A stretch of 6,678 bases of DNA from assembly GCA_019313105.1 (NCBI GenBank), contig JAFDBW010000306.1, positions 1-6,678 on the forward strand, given 5' to 3'. The notes under the pieces were generated by a model, which did not search any database, was not told the DNA's origin, and saw only the letters and a list, made by a program, of their open reading frames with translations. The translations under genes and the position numbers were made by a program. This DNA comes from Deltaproteobacteria bacterium. GTDB lineage: Bacteria; Desulfobacterota; Desulfuromonadia; Desulfuromonadales; BM103. Every line of letters begins with the position of its first letter. Within the stretch, counting starts at the first letter, position 1. Of this stretch, positions 1 through 6,296 are shown in pieces.

Positions 1-38
1 CAGTTCAACGAACGGGTCGGTTTGCTCTAAAGACGTTG

Positions 39-55
39 TCGTGTCGTGCACACGA
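39..55. promoter_or_regulatory. Small inverted repeat upstream of the ygeW-like gene
   Basis: TCGTGT (39-44) and ACACGA (50-55) form a perfect 6-bp inverted repeat around a 5-base centre. It lies about 35 bases upstream of the ygeW start. It could be an operator half-site pair or a leader hairpin, but it is short and could arise by chance. I see no convincing -35/-10 pair in the 90 bases before the gene, so the gene may be transcribed from further upstream. Confidence 0.2.
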
Positions 56-90
56 TTCGATTAAATGACAAAAAAGAGATGGAGAAACCT

Positions 91-1287
91 ATGTCCAAGG
101 CAAACATTGAAGAGATGATCAGGCAGCTGGCGGAGCTCGATTCGGCGGGAATGTATCTGGATGATTTCCTGCTCACCTGGGATCGCAGCGACGACGAGAT
201 TTCCGCCGTGTTCAAGACTGCGCAGATCCTGATGCAGATGCGTAAAAACAATATTTCGCCGCAGGTTTTTGAGAGCGGCCTGGCGGTTTCGCTGTTCCGC
301 GACAACTAGACCCGGACCCGCTTCAGTTATTCCAGTGCCGCTAACCTGCTCGGCCTGACGGTCCAGGACCTGGACGAAGGGAAATCGCAGATCGCTCACG
401 GTGAGACGGTGCGCGAAACCGCCAACATGGTCTCCTTCATGGCCGATGTCATCGGCATCCGCGATGACATGTACATCGGCAAGGGCAACGCCTACATGCG
501 CGAGGTCGCCGATTCGGTCTCGCAGGGCTACGCGGCCGGTATCCTCGAACAGCGGCCGACCCTGGTCAACCTGCAGTGCGATATCGATCATCCCACCCAG
601 TCGATGGCGGATGCAATGCACCTGATCCAGCACTTCGGCAGCCTGGAGGACCTCAAGGGCAAGAAGATCGCCATGTCCTGGGCCTATTCGCCGTCCTACG
701 GCAAACCGTTGTCGGTGCCGCAGGGAATCATCGGGCTTATGACGCGTTTCGGCATGGACGTCGTGCTGGCCCATCCGCAAGGCTACGAGGTGATGCCGGA
801 AGTCGAGGCGGTCGCGCTCAAGAACGCCGCAGCCGCAGGCGGCTCCTTCAGCAAGACCGGCTCAATGGCCGAAGCGTTCCAGGATGCCGATATCGTCTAC
901 CCGAAGAGCTGGGCGCCCTTCAACGCGATGGAGAAGCGTACCGAACTGTACGGCAACCGCGACATGGACGGCATCAGCGCCCTGGAGCAGGAGCTGCTGG
1001 CCCAGAACGCCAAGTTCAAGGATTGGGAATGCACCGAAGAGCTGATGAACCTGACCAAAGACCGGAGCGCACTCTACATGCACTGCCTGCCGGCCGATAT
1101 CACCGGGGTCAGCTGTGAGCAGGGCGAGGTCGCAGCATCGGTGTTCGACCGCTATCGTGACCCGCTCTACTTTGAAGCGAGCTACAAGCCGTACATCATC
1201 GCCGCGATGATCTTCCTGGCCAAGATCCAGGATCCCGTAGGGAAGCTGGCCTGGTTACTGCAGCGCAACCAGCAGCGGATTGCTTAA
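91..1287 (+). pseudogene. ygeW: YgeW-type knotted carbamoyltransferase, interrupted by in-frame TAG
   Basis: One reading frame of 398 positions, close to the roughly 396 residues of E. coli YgeW, broken only by TAG at 307-309 (codon 73). YgeW belongs to the aspartate/ornithine carbamoyltransferase superfamily and sits in anaerobic purine/urate catabolism clusters; its exact cytoplasmic reaction is not settled to my knowledge. The N-terminal carbamoyl-phosphate domain shows FRDN-[TAG]-TRTRFSY, where the family has S-T-R-T-R. Next come HGETVRETANM and the family hallmarks NLQCDIDHPTQSMAD and AYSPSYGKPLSVPQG. The C-terminal domain has the HCLP motif at about residues 331-334 and ends KPYIIAAMIFLAKI. 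The ATG at 91 is chosen because GGAG (81-84) lies 6 bases upstream; an in-frame ATG at 79 and GTG at 46 lack a site. One base change (TCG to TAG) explains the stop. Without readthrough the product is a 72-residue fragment, and a restart near 409 would lack the phosphate-binding motif, so neither piece should be active. The G+C content is visibly higher than downstream. Family identity is very secure; functional status is uncertain. Confidence 0.93.
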
Positions 1288-1316
1288 TACTCGCGCCAAA
1301 CTCCGTTGAGTCAGGC

Positions 1317-1354
1317 AAAAAGGACCGTCAGTGAACTCTGACAGTCCTTTTTTA
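1317..1354 (+). terminator. Rho-independent terminator after the ygeW-like gene
   Basis: A 15-base arm (1317-1331, AAAAAGGACCGTCAG) pairs with 1338-1352 with a single C/A mismatch and a 6-base loop. The 3' arm runs into a T-tract. It begins 30 bases after the TAA of the ygeW-like gene. The A-tract on the 5' side means it could also work on the minus strand. Confidence 0.9.
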
Positions 1355-1380
1355 TTCATGCTGTTCATTAAAATCGAACT

Positions 1381-1410
1381 GGCCTATCATTTAAGGATAG
1401 GCCTCATTTA
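1381..1410. terminator. Second hairpin, possible back-up terminator
   Basis: GGCCTATC (1381-1388) and GATAGGCC (1396-1403) form a perfect 8-bp stem with a 7-base loop. It is followed by TCATTTATT rather than a clean T-run, so its terminator activity is less certain than the hairpin just upstream. It could also act on the minus strand. Confidence 0.45.
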
Positions 1411-1706
1411 TTGATCAGGGGTCATAAGAATTTTTGTGTTTTGGTGCATCTGGAACCTTCGATTTAGTGTTGACCTGCTCCCATCCCCTCCGTGAGCGGG
1501 GCTTTTATATTTCAGCCATTTTGCTAACCATACTCTGTCGACCAGTTTTGAAACCTGAAATTCAGGAGCATGACTTTCAGCATATTTCTACGGACGCCAA
1601 TCGCATCGCCCCTATCTTCCCTAACTCAAGGTTATAAACATCACAATAAAAAGCGCATGCGATTTTGGTTTGTTTGGGGTTATGATAGGCTCCTCATTTA
1701 CCGGAG
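1404..1706. other. Intergenic stretch with small palindromes, no supportable gene
   Basis: About 300 bases between the ygeW-like gene and the MFS gene. An open frame at 1434-1637 has no ribosome binding site and no recognisable protein features. Three structures are visible. First, a CCCCTC...GAG-C-GGGG hairpin at 1485-1501, with one bulge, followed by CTTTTAT and terminator-like. Second, a 13-base palindrome CCTGAA-A-TTCAGG at 1554-1566, possibly an operator. Third, an 8-base palindrome CGCATGCG at 1654-1661. A TATGAT at 1681-1686 resembles a -10 box for the MFS gene, but I see no good -35 at the right distance. Confidence 0.5.
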
Positions 1707-2865
1707 ATGGCGATATTGCGAAAACACCCCTGGCTTGGTCCCTTACTTTTTATCACCCTGCTGTTCTACCTGAACTTTGTCGCCCGTATTCTTCTCTCAC
1801 CGCTGGCGCCGATAATGGAGATGGAACTTGGTTACTCCCATGCCGGCACCGGGAGCCTTTTCCTGATTACTTCGCTGGGCTATTTCTTCGGCCTGTTTGT
1901 CTCCGGGATGATCTCCTCCCGCTGGACCTTTACCCAGACGATCCAGCTGTCCGCCTCCGGTTTCGGCCTCTGCCTGATCGGCATTGCCTTCAGTCACAAT
2001 TATTGGCAGATTGGAGTTCTCGTCGCCGTATTGGGTTTCATGGCGGGGCTCTACCTGCCAGCGGGCATGGCCAAACTGACCGAGCTGATCCCATCGGCCC
2101 ACTGGGGAATGGGGCTGGCCGTCCACGAACTGGGACCGAATTTCGCCCTATTCCTGGTCCCTCTGCAGGTGGAAATTCTCCTTCACTTTTTTGACTGGCA
2201 AAAGGTCTTGATGTCCCAGGGATTTCTGACCCTGGGAATTGTTGCCGCGTATTGTTTTTATACCGGTCAGGATGGCAGCCGGGGCGTCGCACCCAAACGG
2301 AGTACTTTTCAAGACTTTTTTCGGCAAAAGAATTTCTGGTAGCTGGTTCTGCTATTTGGCTTGGGAGTGGGAAGTACGCTCGGGATTTACTCAATGCTGC
2401 CGGTCTATTTTATCGATCAGGGTATTGAGCGGGGCTTGGGCAACAGCATGCTGTCAGCATCGCGGACGTTGAGCATTCCCGTCGTGCTTATCGGTGGCTG
2501 GCTGACAGATAGGATTGGCGTGCGCCGCTCCCTTATGATTATCCTTATCACAGGGGGGGGTACTAACTGCTCTCATCGGCGTGCTGCAGGGGTATTGGTT
2601 GTTTGTGCCGGTTTTTCTGCAACCGTTGTTTGCCGTCTGTTTTTTCCCTCCGGTGTTCAAGACCTTGGCTTTGTCGGTGCCGGCAGAGTTGAGAAATCAG
2701 GCCGTTGCCTATATGGTTCCTTTCGGTTTTCTACTGGGGGCAGGTGTTGCACCACTCGCATTTGGTATGCTTGGCGATGCCGGGCTGTTCCAGTTAGCGT
2801 TTATCGCTATGGGATGTCTGATGGCCACGGGCAGCTTGATGACCAAGGAGTTGGCGGAACAATAA
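1707..2865 (+). pseudogene. MFS transporter, disrupted by in-frame TAG and a G-run frameshift
   Basis: The reconstructed product is about 385 residues, normal for a 12-helix major facilitator. The N-terminal half (1707-2339) is hydrophobic with recognisable membrane segments, such as the first helix in LGPLLFITLLFYLNFVARIL. TAG at 2340-2342 (codon 212) interrupts the start of the C-terminal half. The same frame then continues as LVLLFGLGVGSTLGIYSMLP and includes GGWLTDRIGVRR (about residues 263-274), a good match to MFS motif A after the eighth helix. At 2553-2560 a run of eight G moves the frame by one; seven would restore it. The last part reads on from about 2560 to the TAA at 2863-2865 (ending KELAEQ). 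GGAG at 1703-1706 directly abuts the ATG at 1707, so the true start may be TTG at 1716 (9-base spacing), three codons later. The substrate cannot be told. Nearness to ygeW might hint at a nitrogen compound, but terminators separate them. Probably a pseudogene unless stop and shift are errors or recoded. Confidence 0.85.
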
Positions 2866-2886
2866 TCGCCTGTTGGCGTATAAGAT

Positions 2887-2911
2887 GAAAGGCGTGTTGG
2901 ATGAGCCTTTC
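2887..2911 (+). terminator. Weak hairpin after the MFS gene
   Basis: GAAAGGC (2887-2893) pairs with GCCTTTC (2905-2911) around an 11-base loop, 21 bases after the MFS stop. There is only a short pyrimidine stretch and no real T-run after it, so it is at best a weak terminator. Confidence 0.35.
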
Positions 2912-3373
2912 TTACATTGCAACCTATCTGAGATATGCCTCTGGCTGTGCTTATTTGACACCGCTATACTTGGGAACAGGATTTTTGAAGAGATTGCTCT
3001 TGTCATTAAAATTCGATCTATCGTTCTCAAAACTTCAGAAATCTAAGACTCAATCTGTGAAAACACTTTTTCATCCATCGTGATATAACGCTTAACACGT
3101 CCTCTTTATGCCTAACTTAAAACTCGTCAAACTCATACCCTTAGGCAGTTAGACCAATGCCCAAATTATTTCTTTGTGATTTTAATGACTTGCAACATTG
3201 ACAAATAAGTGAGCAACTCAGGTTTATTGCGAAAATTATAAAACCCTAAGGTCAGCCACTTATGGCGCGTTAATTGCTATGTAGACTGAAAACTTATAAC
3301 TCTAAGATATGTAGCTTGCCTGCACGCTTCACGAGCAGCTATTAGTGCGGTGTTACAACCATTACTTAATAGA
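2912..3373. other. A+T-rich intergenic stretch, no supportable gene
   Basis: About 460 bases that are visibly richer in A+T than the flanking genes. The open frame at 2901-3083 has no ribosome binding site and an unremarkable translation. TGCCTAA (3109-3115) and TTAGGCA (3141-3147) form a 7-bp inverted repeat with a 25-base centre, of unknown meaning. I saw no tRNA, no tandem repeat and no CRISPR-like repeat. It may hold distant regulatory sites for the downstream cassette or decayed DNA. Confidence 0.5.
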
Positions 3374-3404
3374 TTGACTTTAAGCTTGATTATCGATTGA
3401 TAAT
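3374..3404 (+). promoter_or_regulatory. Candidate promoter overlapping a palindrome
   Basis: TTGACT (3374-3379) and GATAAT (3399-3404) match the -35 and -10 consensus at five of six positions each, but with a long 19-base spacer. The -10 is also the right arm of a perfect inverted repeat, ATTATC-GATT-GATAAT (3389-3404). A repressor bound there would cover the -10. A 19-base spacer is typical of MerR-type activated promoters, although the usual dyad within such spacers is not evident here. The site sits immediately before the first gene of the ABC cassette and would leave almost no leader for an ATG at 3406 or 3412. Inference only. Confidence 0.35.
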
Positions 3405-3405
3405 A

Positions 3406-3738
3406 ATGGCGATGATTCTGGTGATTCGTAAATATTCAGTACCACTAGCACTCCTTCTGGCTGTTTTCTTTTTCGCCGGAGTAACATGCTCGACTGCTGC
3501 TTTAGCCAATCAAGGCCAGGTCGAACGGTGTTGCGATAAAGATGAGGCTCCTAAAGTACCCGAGGAGAAAGGGGAGTGCTTTGACTGTAGCTGCCCTTCA
3601 TGCGGGGTCGTTTTTTTTGTCTCCGGTTCCCTCGACAATACCCTCACACTTACAACCAAGACCTCCTCAATGTTCTTTTCAGAACAGCTCCCTTCAGGGT
3701 TTTACCGTAGCATCGATTATCCACCTGAAGTCCTCTGA
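3406..3738 (+). CDS. Small exported Cys-rich protein, function unknown
   Basis: About 110 residues. I do not recognise a named family. A signal peptide is clear: a short basic stretch (IRK), a hydrophobic core (VPLALLLAVFFFAGV, about residues 12-26) and a likely signal peptidase I site after ALA at residue 34. A lipobox at Cys28 is poor. The mature part holds CC (42-43) and a C-x2-C-x-C-x2-C cluster (58, 61, 63, 66), which suggests metal binding or disulphides in the periplasm. The C-terminal part is Ser/Thr-rich and ends RSIDYPPEVL. No start has a good ribosome binding site. ATG 3406 is chosen, but ATG 3412, TTG 3397 and GTG 3421 are possible. It lies 112 bases before the lipoprotein gene in the same direction, and that gap has no clear terminator, so it probably belongs to the ABC cassette. 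A role delivering or sensing a metal or thiol substrate is inference. Confidence 0.7.
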   Translation: MAMILVIRKYSVPLALLLAVFFFAGVTCSTAALANQGQVERCCDKDEAPKVPEEKGECFDCSCPSCGVVFFVSGSLDNTLTLTTKTSSMFFSEQLPSGFYRSIDYPPEVL

Positions 3739-3850
3739 AACTCTTTAAAACAACTCAACTTATAAAAATGATCATTGGACGTGGTGCGTTCAGTTACGCC
3801 CGTTATTGATCTCAATAAAGTCGTCACAAATATAAAAAGGATGAATAACG

Positions 3851-4234
3851 ATGAGATATTCGGTATTGAAAGCCGTCGTATATGTATCAATTTTAGCAAT
3901 TATCGGTCTATTGGCTGGGTGCAAGGATCAGGTGTTTCAGGTTAATGACATAGTCTCTGACCCAGGTGCGTTCAGTAAACACCTAACTGTCGAAGGAGTT
4001 GTGTATACCTATGCCAAGGGAAATACGTCCCTTGTGGGAGTCATGGACAAAAAAGAGTTGCAGTGCACGACCCCAAGCTGCAACAAAGCACTGCTTGCTG
4101 TGCAGGCTGATGGCAAGAGACTGGCCGTTGGTGATGAAATCAAGGCTACCGGTTCGATCAAGAAAGAAAGCTGGGGTTACGTGTTAAAGGCCAACCAGGT
4201 GGAAATCATCGCCAAGCATAATTTGGGAGCGTAA
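3851..4234 (+). CDS. Small lipoprotein with C-x4-C motif, possibly OB-fold
   Basis: The product has 127 residues. An N-terminal hydrophobic segment ends in a canonical lipobox, L-A-G-C, with Cys24 as the lipidated residue, so the mature protein is a periplasm-facing lipoprotein. The rest alternates short hydrophobic strands with turns (LTVEGVVYTY, LVGVMD, LLAVQ, GDEIKATGSI, YVLKANQVEI). This resembles a small OB-fold beta-barrel of the kind seen in CcmE or other nucleic-acid- and ligand-binding families; that resemblance is my judgement and no family match was tested. Cys72 and Cys77 form C-T-T-P-S-C, a candidate redox pair or metal ligand. The ATG at 3851 is supported by AAGGA (3837-3841), 9 bases upstream. 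The TAA at 4232-4234 is one base from the permease ATG, so the two are surely co-transcribed. It may hand substrate to, or receive it from, the ABC permease. Confidence 0.88.
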   Translation: MRYSVLKAVVYVSILAIIGLLAGCKDQVFQVNDIVSDPGAFSKHLTVEGVVYTYAKGNTSLVGVMDKKELQCTTPSCNKALLAVQADGKRLAVGDEIKATGSIKKESWGYVLKANQVEIIAKHNLGA

Positions 4235-4235
4235 G

Positions 4236-5393
4236 ATGACCAATACAAATTTAGTTTTCAAAAGCCTGACGAGGAGAAAGGGCCGATTCCTTTTCACCTC
4301 ACTGGGTATCGTTATCGGTATGGCTTCCTTCGTTACCTTCATGGCGCTTGGTGGGAGTCTTAAATCACAGATCGAAAGGGAGTCCGCAGCGCTTGGCGCA
4401 AACCTGGTGGTTACGCCCAAAGGGAGCTGTGCTTACGAGCAGGTCTCTATTTTAACAGGCGAACAACTGCCTACGAATATTACCAAAGATGAGGTCGCTG
4501 CGATTCGATCGATAGACGGAATGATGGCCATTCCTTACCTTGCAGAGCGCTCCGCCATCGACAATCGCCCGGTGTCCGTCATGGGTATTCTCCCGGGTGA
4601 GACCCGGGAATTCAAAAACTGGAGACTGGCCCAGGGTGAATACTTCTCGCATGAGAATGCAGAAGGGGCTGTCCTCGGCTCCGTTCTGGCCGAACAGTTT
4701 GGCTTATTGCCAGGATCGGAAGTCAGGGTTCGTGGGTCACAGATCAAGGTTTTGGGTGTATTGGACGAAACCGGCGGAAAAGATGATTTGACTGTATTCT
4801 TGAGCCTGCCGGTCGCACAAAAGCTGTATGACCAAAAAGACCTGGTCTCCTATGTCGCAGTACGCGTAGATCACCTCGATGAAGTCGAATTGTATGCTAA
4901 TAAAATCAAGGACCAGGTCAGTCTCGGTGTTGTTTCTGACAAACAAATGCGCAACTCGGTGCTATCGATTGTTGGCACGGTCAACATCACACTGCAGATA
5001 ATTGCAGCGGTTGCAGTCCTTGCCGCCGCTTTCGGAATCGTCAATACCATGATGACGGCAACCTATGAGCGTAGGCGTGAAATCGGCATTCTTCAGGCGA
5101 TGGGAGCAACCCGTACCGGAATTTTTAAACTGTTTATTTTTGAATCCGGAATCTATGGTTTGATCGGTGGCGTCGGTGGGGCGGTACTGGGTGGCTTGGC
5201 AGCTGTCTTTGCAGCGCCTTTGATCAGTCAGAACGCTGCGACCTCTTTTGTGAAGGGGGCCCAGAGCAGTTTTGACCCGATGATGTTTGTGGGGGCCATC
5301 CTCTTTTCTACCATGGTCGCCATGGTCGCAGGGCTTTACCCGGCGATCAAGGCCTCGAAACTCTCTCCAGTGGAGGCTATCAGCTATGAATAA
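4236..5393 (+). CDS. MacB/FtsX-type ABC transporter permease
   Basis: The product has 385 residues, normal for single-permease MacB/LolE-type subunits lacking a fused ATPase. Visible layout: a cytoplasmic basic start (LTRRKGR), a first membrane helix at about 18-39, a large periplasmic MacB_PCD-like domain at about 40-240, and three C-terminal FtsX-domain helices at about 250-274, 304-330 and 350-370. The coupling segment YERRREIGILQAMGATR (277-293) and the tail YPAIKASKLSPVEAISYE are classic for this family. Relatives move lipoproteins, peptides or metals, or drive periplasmic machines, rather than passing small solutes through a channel. Cys65 in the periplasmic domain is the only cysteine I see. 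The ATG at 4236 has GGGAG (4225-4229) 6 bases upstream. The 3' end overlaps the ATPase gene by 8 bases. No MacA-like adaptor is encoded nearby, which argues against a complete tripartite efflux pump here. The substrate is unknown. Confidence 0.94.
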   Translation: MTNTNLVFKSLTRRKGRFLFTSLGIVIGMASFVTFMALGGSLKSQIERESAALGANLVVTPKGSCAYEQVSILTGEQLPTNITKDEVAAIRSIDGMMAIPYLAERSAIDNRPVSVMGILPGETREFKNWRLAQGEYFSHENAEGAVLGSVLAEQFGLLPGSEVRVRGSQIKVLGVLDETGGKDDLTVFLSLPVAQKLYDQKDLVSYVAVRVDHLDEVELYANKIKDQVSLGVVSDKQMRNSVLSIVGTVNITLQIIAAVAVLAAAFGIVNTMMTATYERRREIGILQAMGATRTGIFKLFIFESGIYGLIGGVGGAVLGGLAAVFAAPLISQNAATSFVKGAQSSFDPMMFVGAILFSTMVAMVAGLYPAIKASKLSPVEAISYE

Positions 5394-6084
5394 TTCAGTC
5401 ATTTCAGCAAAAGGGCTTGTCAAGGAGTACGGACAAGGGGCGACTCTGGTCAGGGCTCTGCGTGGTGTCGATCTGGATATTCCCCGGGGCAGTTTTACCT
5501 GCATTATTGGCGCGTCTGGGCATGGCAAGTCGACATTAATGCACCTCCTGGGCGGTCTGGACTACCCAACCCTGGGCACTGTCATTATTGACGGTCAGGA
5601 GGTGTCACGACTCGGCAACAAAGAGTTGGCGTCTTTGCGAGCTAAAAAAATCGGCTTTGTCTTTCAGTTCTTTAACCTACTGCACAACCTGACTGCAAAA
5701 GAAAACATTGAGACCGCACTCATGCTTGCAGGGGTTCCAGATAATGAACAGGAACGTCGTGCAATAGAATTGCTTGAACTGGTCGGCCTTGGAGATAAGG
5801 TAAATGCAAAACCCGGCCAGTTGTCAGGCGGGCAGCAACAACGGGTCGCTATTGCAAGGGCCTTGGCAAACGATCCGCCGGTTCTCCTCATGGATGAGCC
5901 GACAGGCAATCTTGACTCTGAGGCCGAAGCCGAAGTAATGAAAGTTCTTGAGAATCTCAAACATCAAGGGAAGACGATCATCTTTGTTACCCACAGCACT
6001 GAAATAGCTGCCAGATCGGACAACCTCATATGTGTTCGAGATGGTCAGATCCAAGAACCTCAGGCATTTAAAAAGGCGAGTTGA
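5386..6084 (+). CDS. ABC transporter ATPase, LolD/MacB type
   Basis: The product has 232 residues, the usual size of a stand-alone LolD/FtsE-like ATPase. All nucleotide-binding motifs are present: Walker A GASGHGKST (42-50), Q-loop Q94 in FVFQFFNLL, signature LSGGQQQR (146-153), Walker B VLLMDEP with D170 and E171, D-loop GNLD (174-177) and switch His203 in FVTHS. The FQFFNLL and DEPTGNLD wording is typical of the group that energises MacB/FtsX permeases. It should act as a dimer on the cytoplasmic face of the permease encoded just upstream. The ATG at 5386 is chosen over earlier in-frame starts because GGAGG (5372-5376) sits 9 bases upstream and the family's N-terminus begins here. The 8-base overlap with the permease gene suggests translational coupling. 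The gene ends in TGA at 6082-6084, followed by two hairpins. It appears intact. Confidence 0.95.
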   Translation: MNNSVISAKGLVKEYGQGATLVRALRGVDLDIPRGSFTCIIGASGHGKSTLMHLLGGLDYPTLGTVIIDGQEVSRLGNKELASLRAKKIGFVFQFFNLLHNLTAKENIETALMLAGVPDNEQERRAIELLELVGLGDKVNAKPGQLSGGQQQRVAIARALANDPPVLLMDEPTGNLDSEAEAEVMKVLENLKHQGKTIIFVTHSTEIAARSDNLICVRDGQIQEPQAFKKAS

Positions 6085-6099
6085 GAGTTGAAATCGAGT

Positions 6100-6132
6100 A
6101 GCTACTAACTCTCAGTTGGGAGCTTATTTGTT
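6100..6132 (+). terminator. Hairpin after the ABC operon
   Basis: AGCTACTAACT (6100-6110) pairs with AGTTGGGAGCT (6114-6124) around a CTC loop, with one mismatch and one G-T pair. TATTTGTT follows. Its place 16 bases after the ATPase stop fits a terminator, although the T-run is imperfect. Confidence 0.55.
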
Positions 6133-6189
6133 AGCATTACCAATATTAGAGACATACTACTGTGTCAGTAGCGCCATCTGTAAAAAACG

Positions 6190-6220
6190 AAAGCCCTCGG
6201 TCAGTAGATCGAGGGCTTTT
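6190..6220 (+). terminator. Strong Rho-independent terminator
   Basis: AAAGCCCTCG (6190-6199) and CGAGGGCTTT (6210-6219) form a perfect 10-bp stem with a 10-base loop, ending in a T-run. An A-run upstream (6182-6187) makes it plausible in both directions. It closes the ABC cassette region and lies just before the IS110 left end. Confidence 0.85.
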
Positions 6221-6296
6221 ACATTGCAGCCAAAATAGTAGCTAGCCTTAAAAGGCTATCCCTTCACGCCCAAAATCAGGAGTAGACATAATGGCT

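Noticed and set aside
1..30. Possible tail of an upstream gene ending QFNERVGLL-stop at 28-30
   Set aside because: All three forward frames are open at the left edge and end within 68 bases. Nothing in nine residues identifies a family or picks a frame.
61..780. Long minus-strand open frame (239 codons) opposite the ygeW-like gene
   Set aside because: It is the complement of a clearly conserved coding region with high G+C, has no ribosome binding site and no recognisable protein features. It is a shadow frame.
1471..1506. TGACCTGCTCCC followed by a GGGG hairpin, resembling the terminal sequence of some IS3-family elements
   Set aside because: There is no matching opposite end, no transposase remnant and no target duplication. 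A terminator-like hairpin explains part of it.
3110..3154. GCCTAAC...GTTAGAC pair resembling the outer boxes of an integron attC site
   Set aside because: At 45 bases it is shorter than known attC sites, the two boxes are not fully complementary, inner boxes are missing, and there is no integrase or cassette array.
3389..3407. Fur-box-like reading of the GATAAT/ATTATC palindrome
   Set aside because: The hexamers are in the wrong order and spacing for the usual GATAAT-GATAAT-n-ATTATC box. Only the short palindrome itself is supported.
3783..3976. 12-base direct repeat GGTGCGTTCAGT at 3783-3794 and 3965-3976
   Set aside because: One match of this length is about what chance gives in a window this size. 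The second copy is inside the lipoprotein coding sequence, so no function is apparent.
4962..5528. Minus-strand open frame of 188 codons opposite the permease end and ATPase start
   Set aside because: It lies opposite two well-supported family genes and its translation has no recognisable domain. It is a shadow frame.
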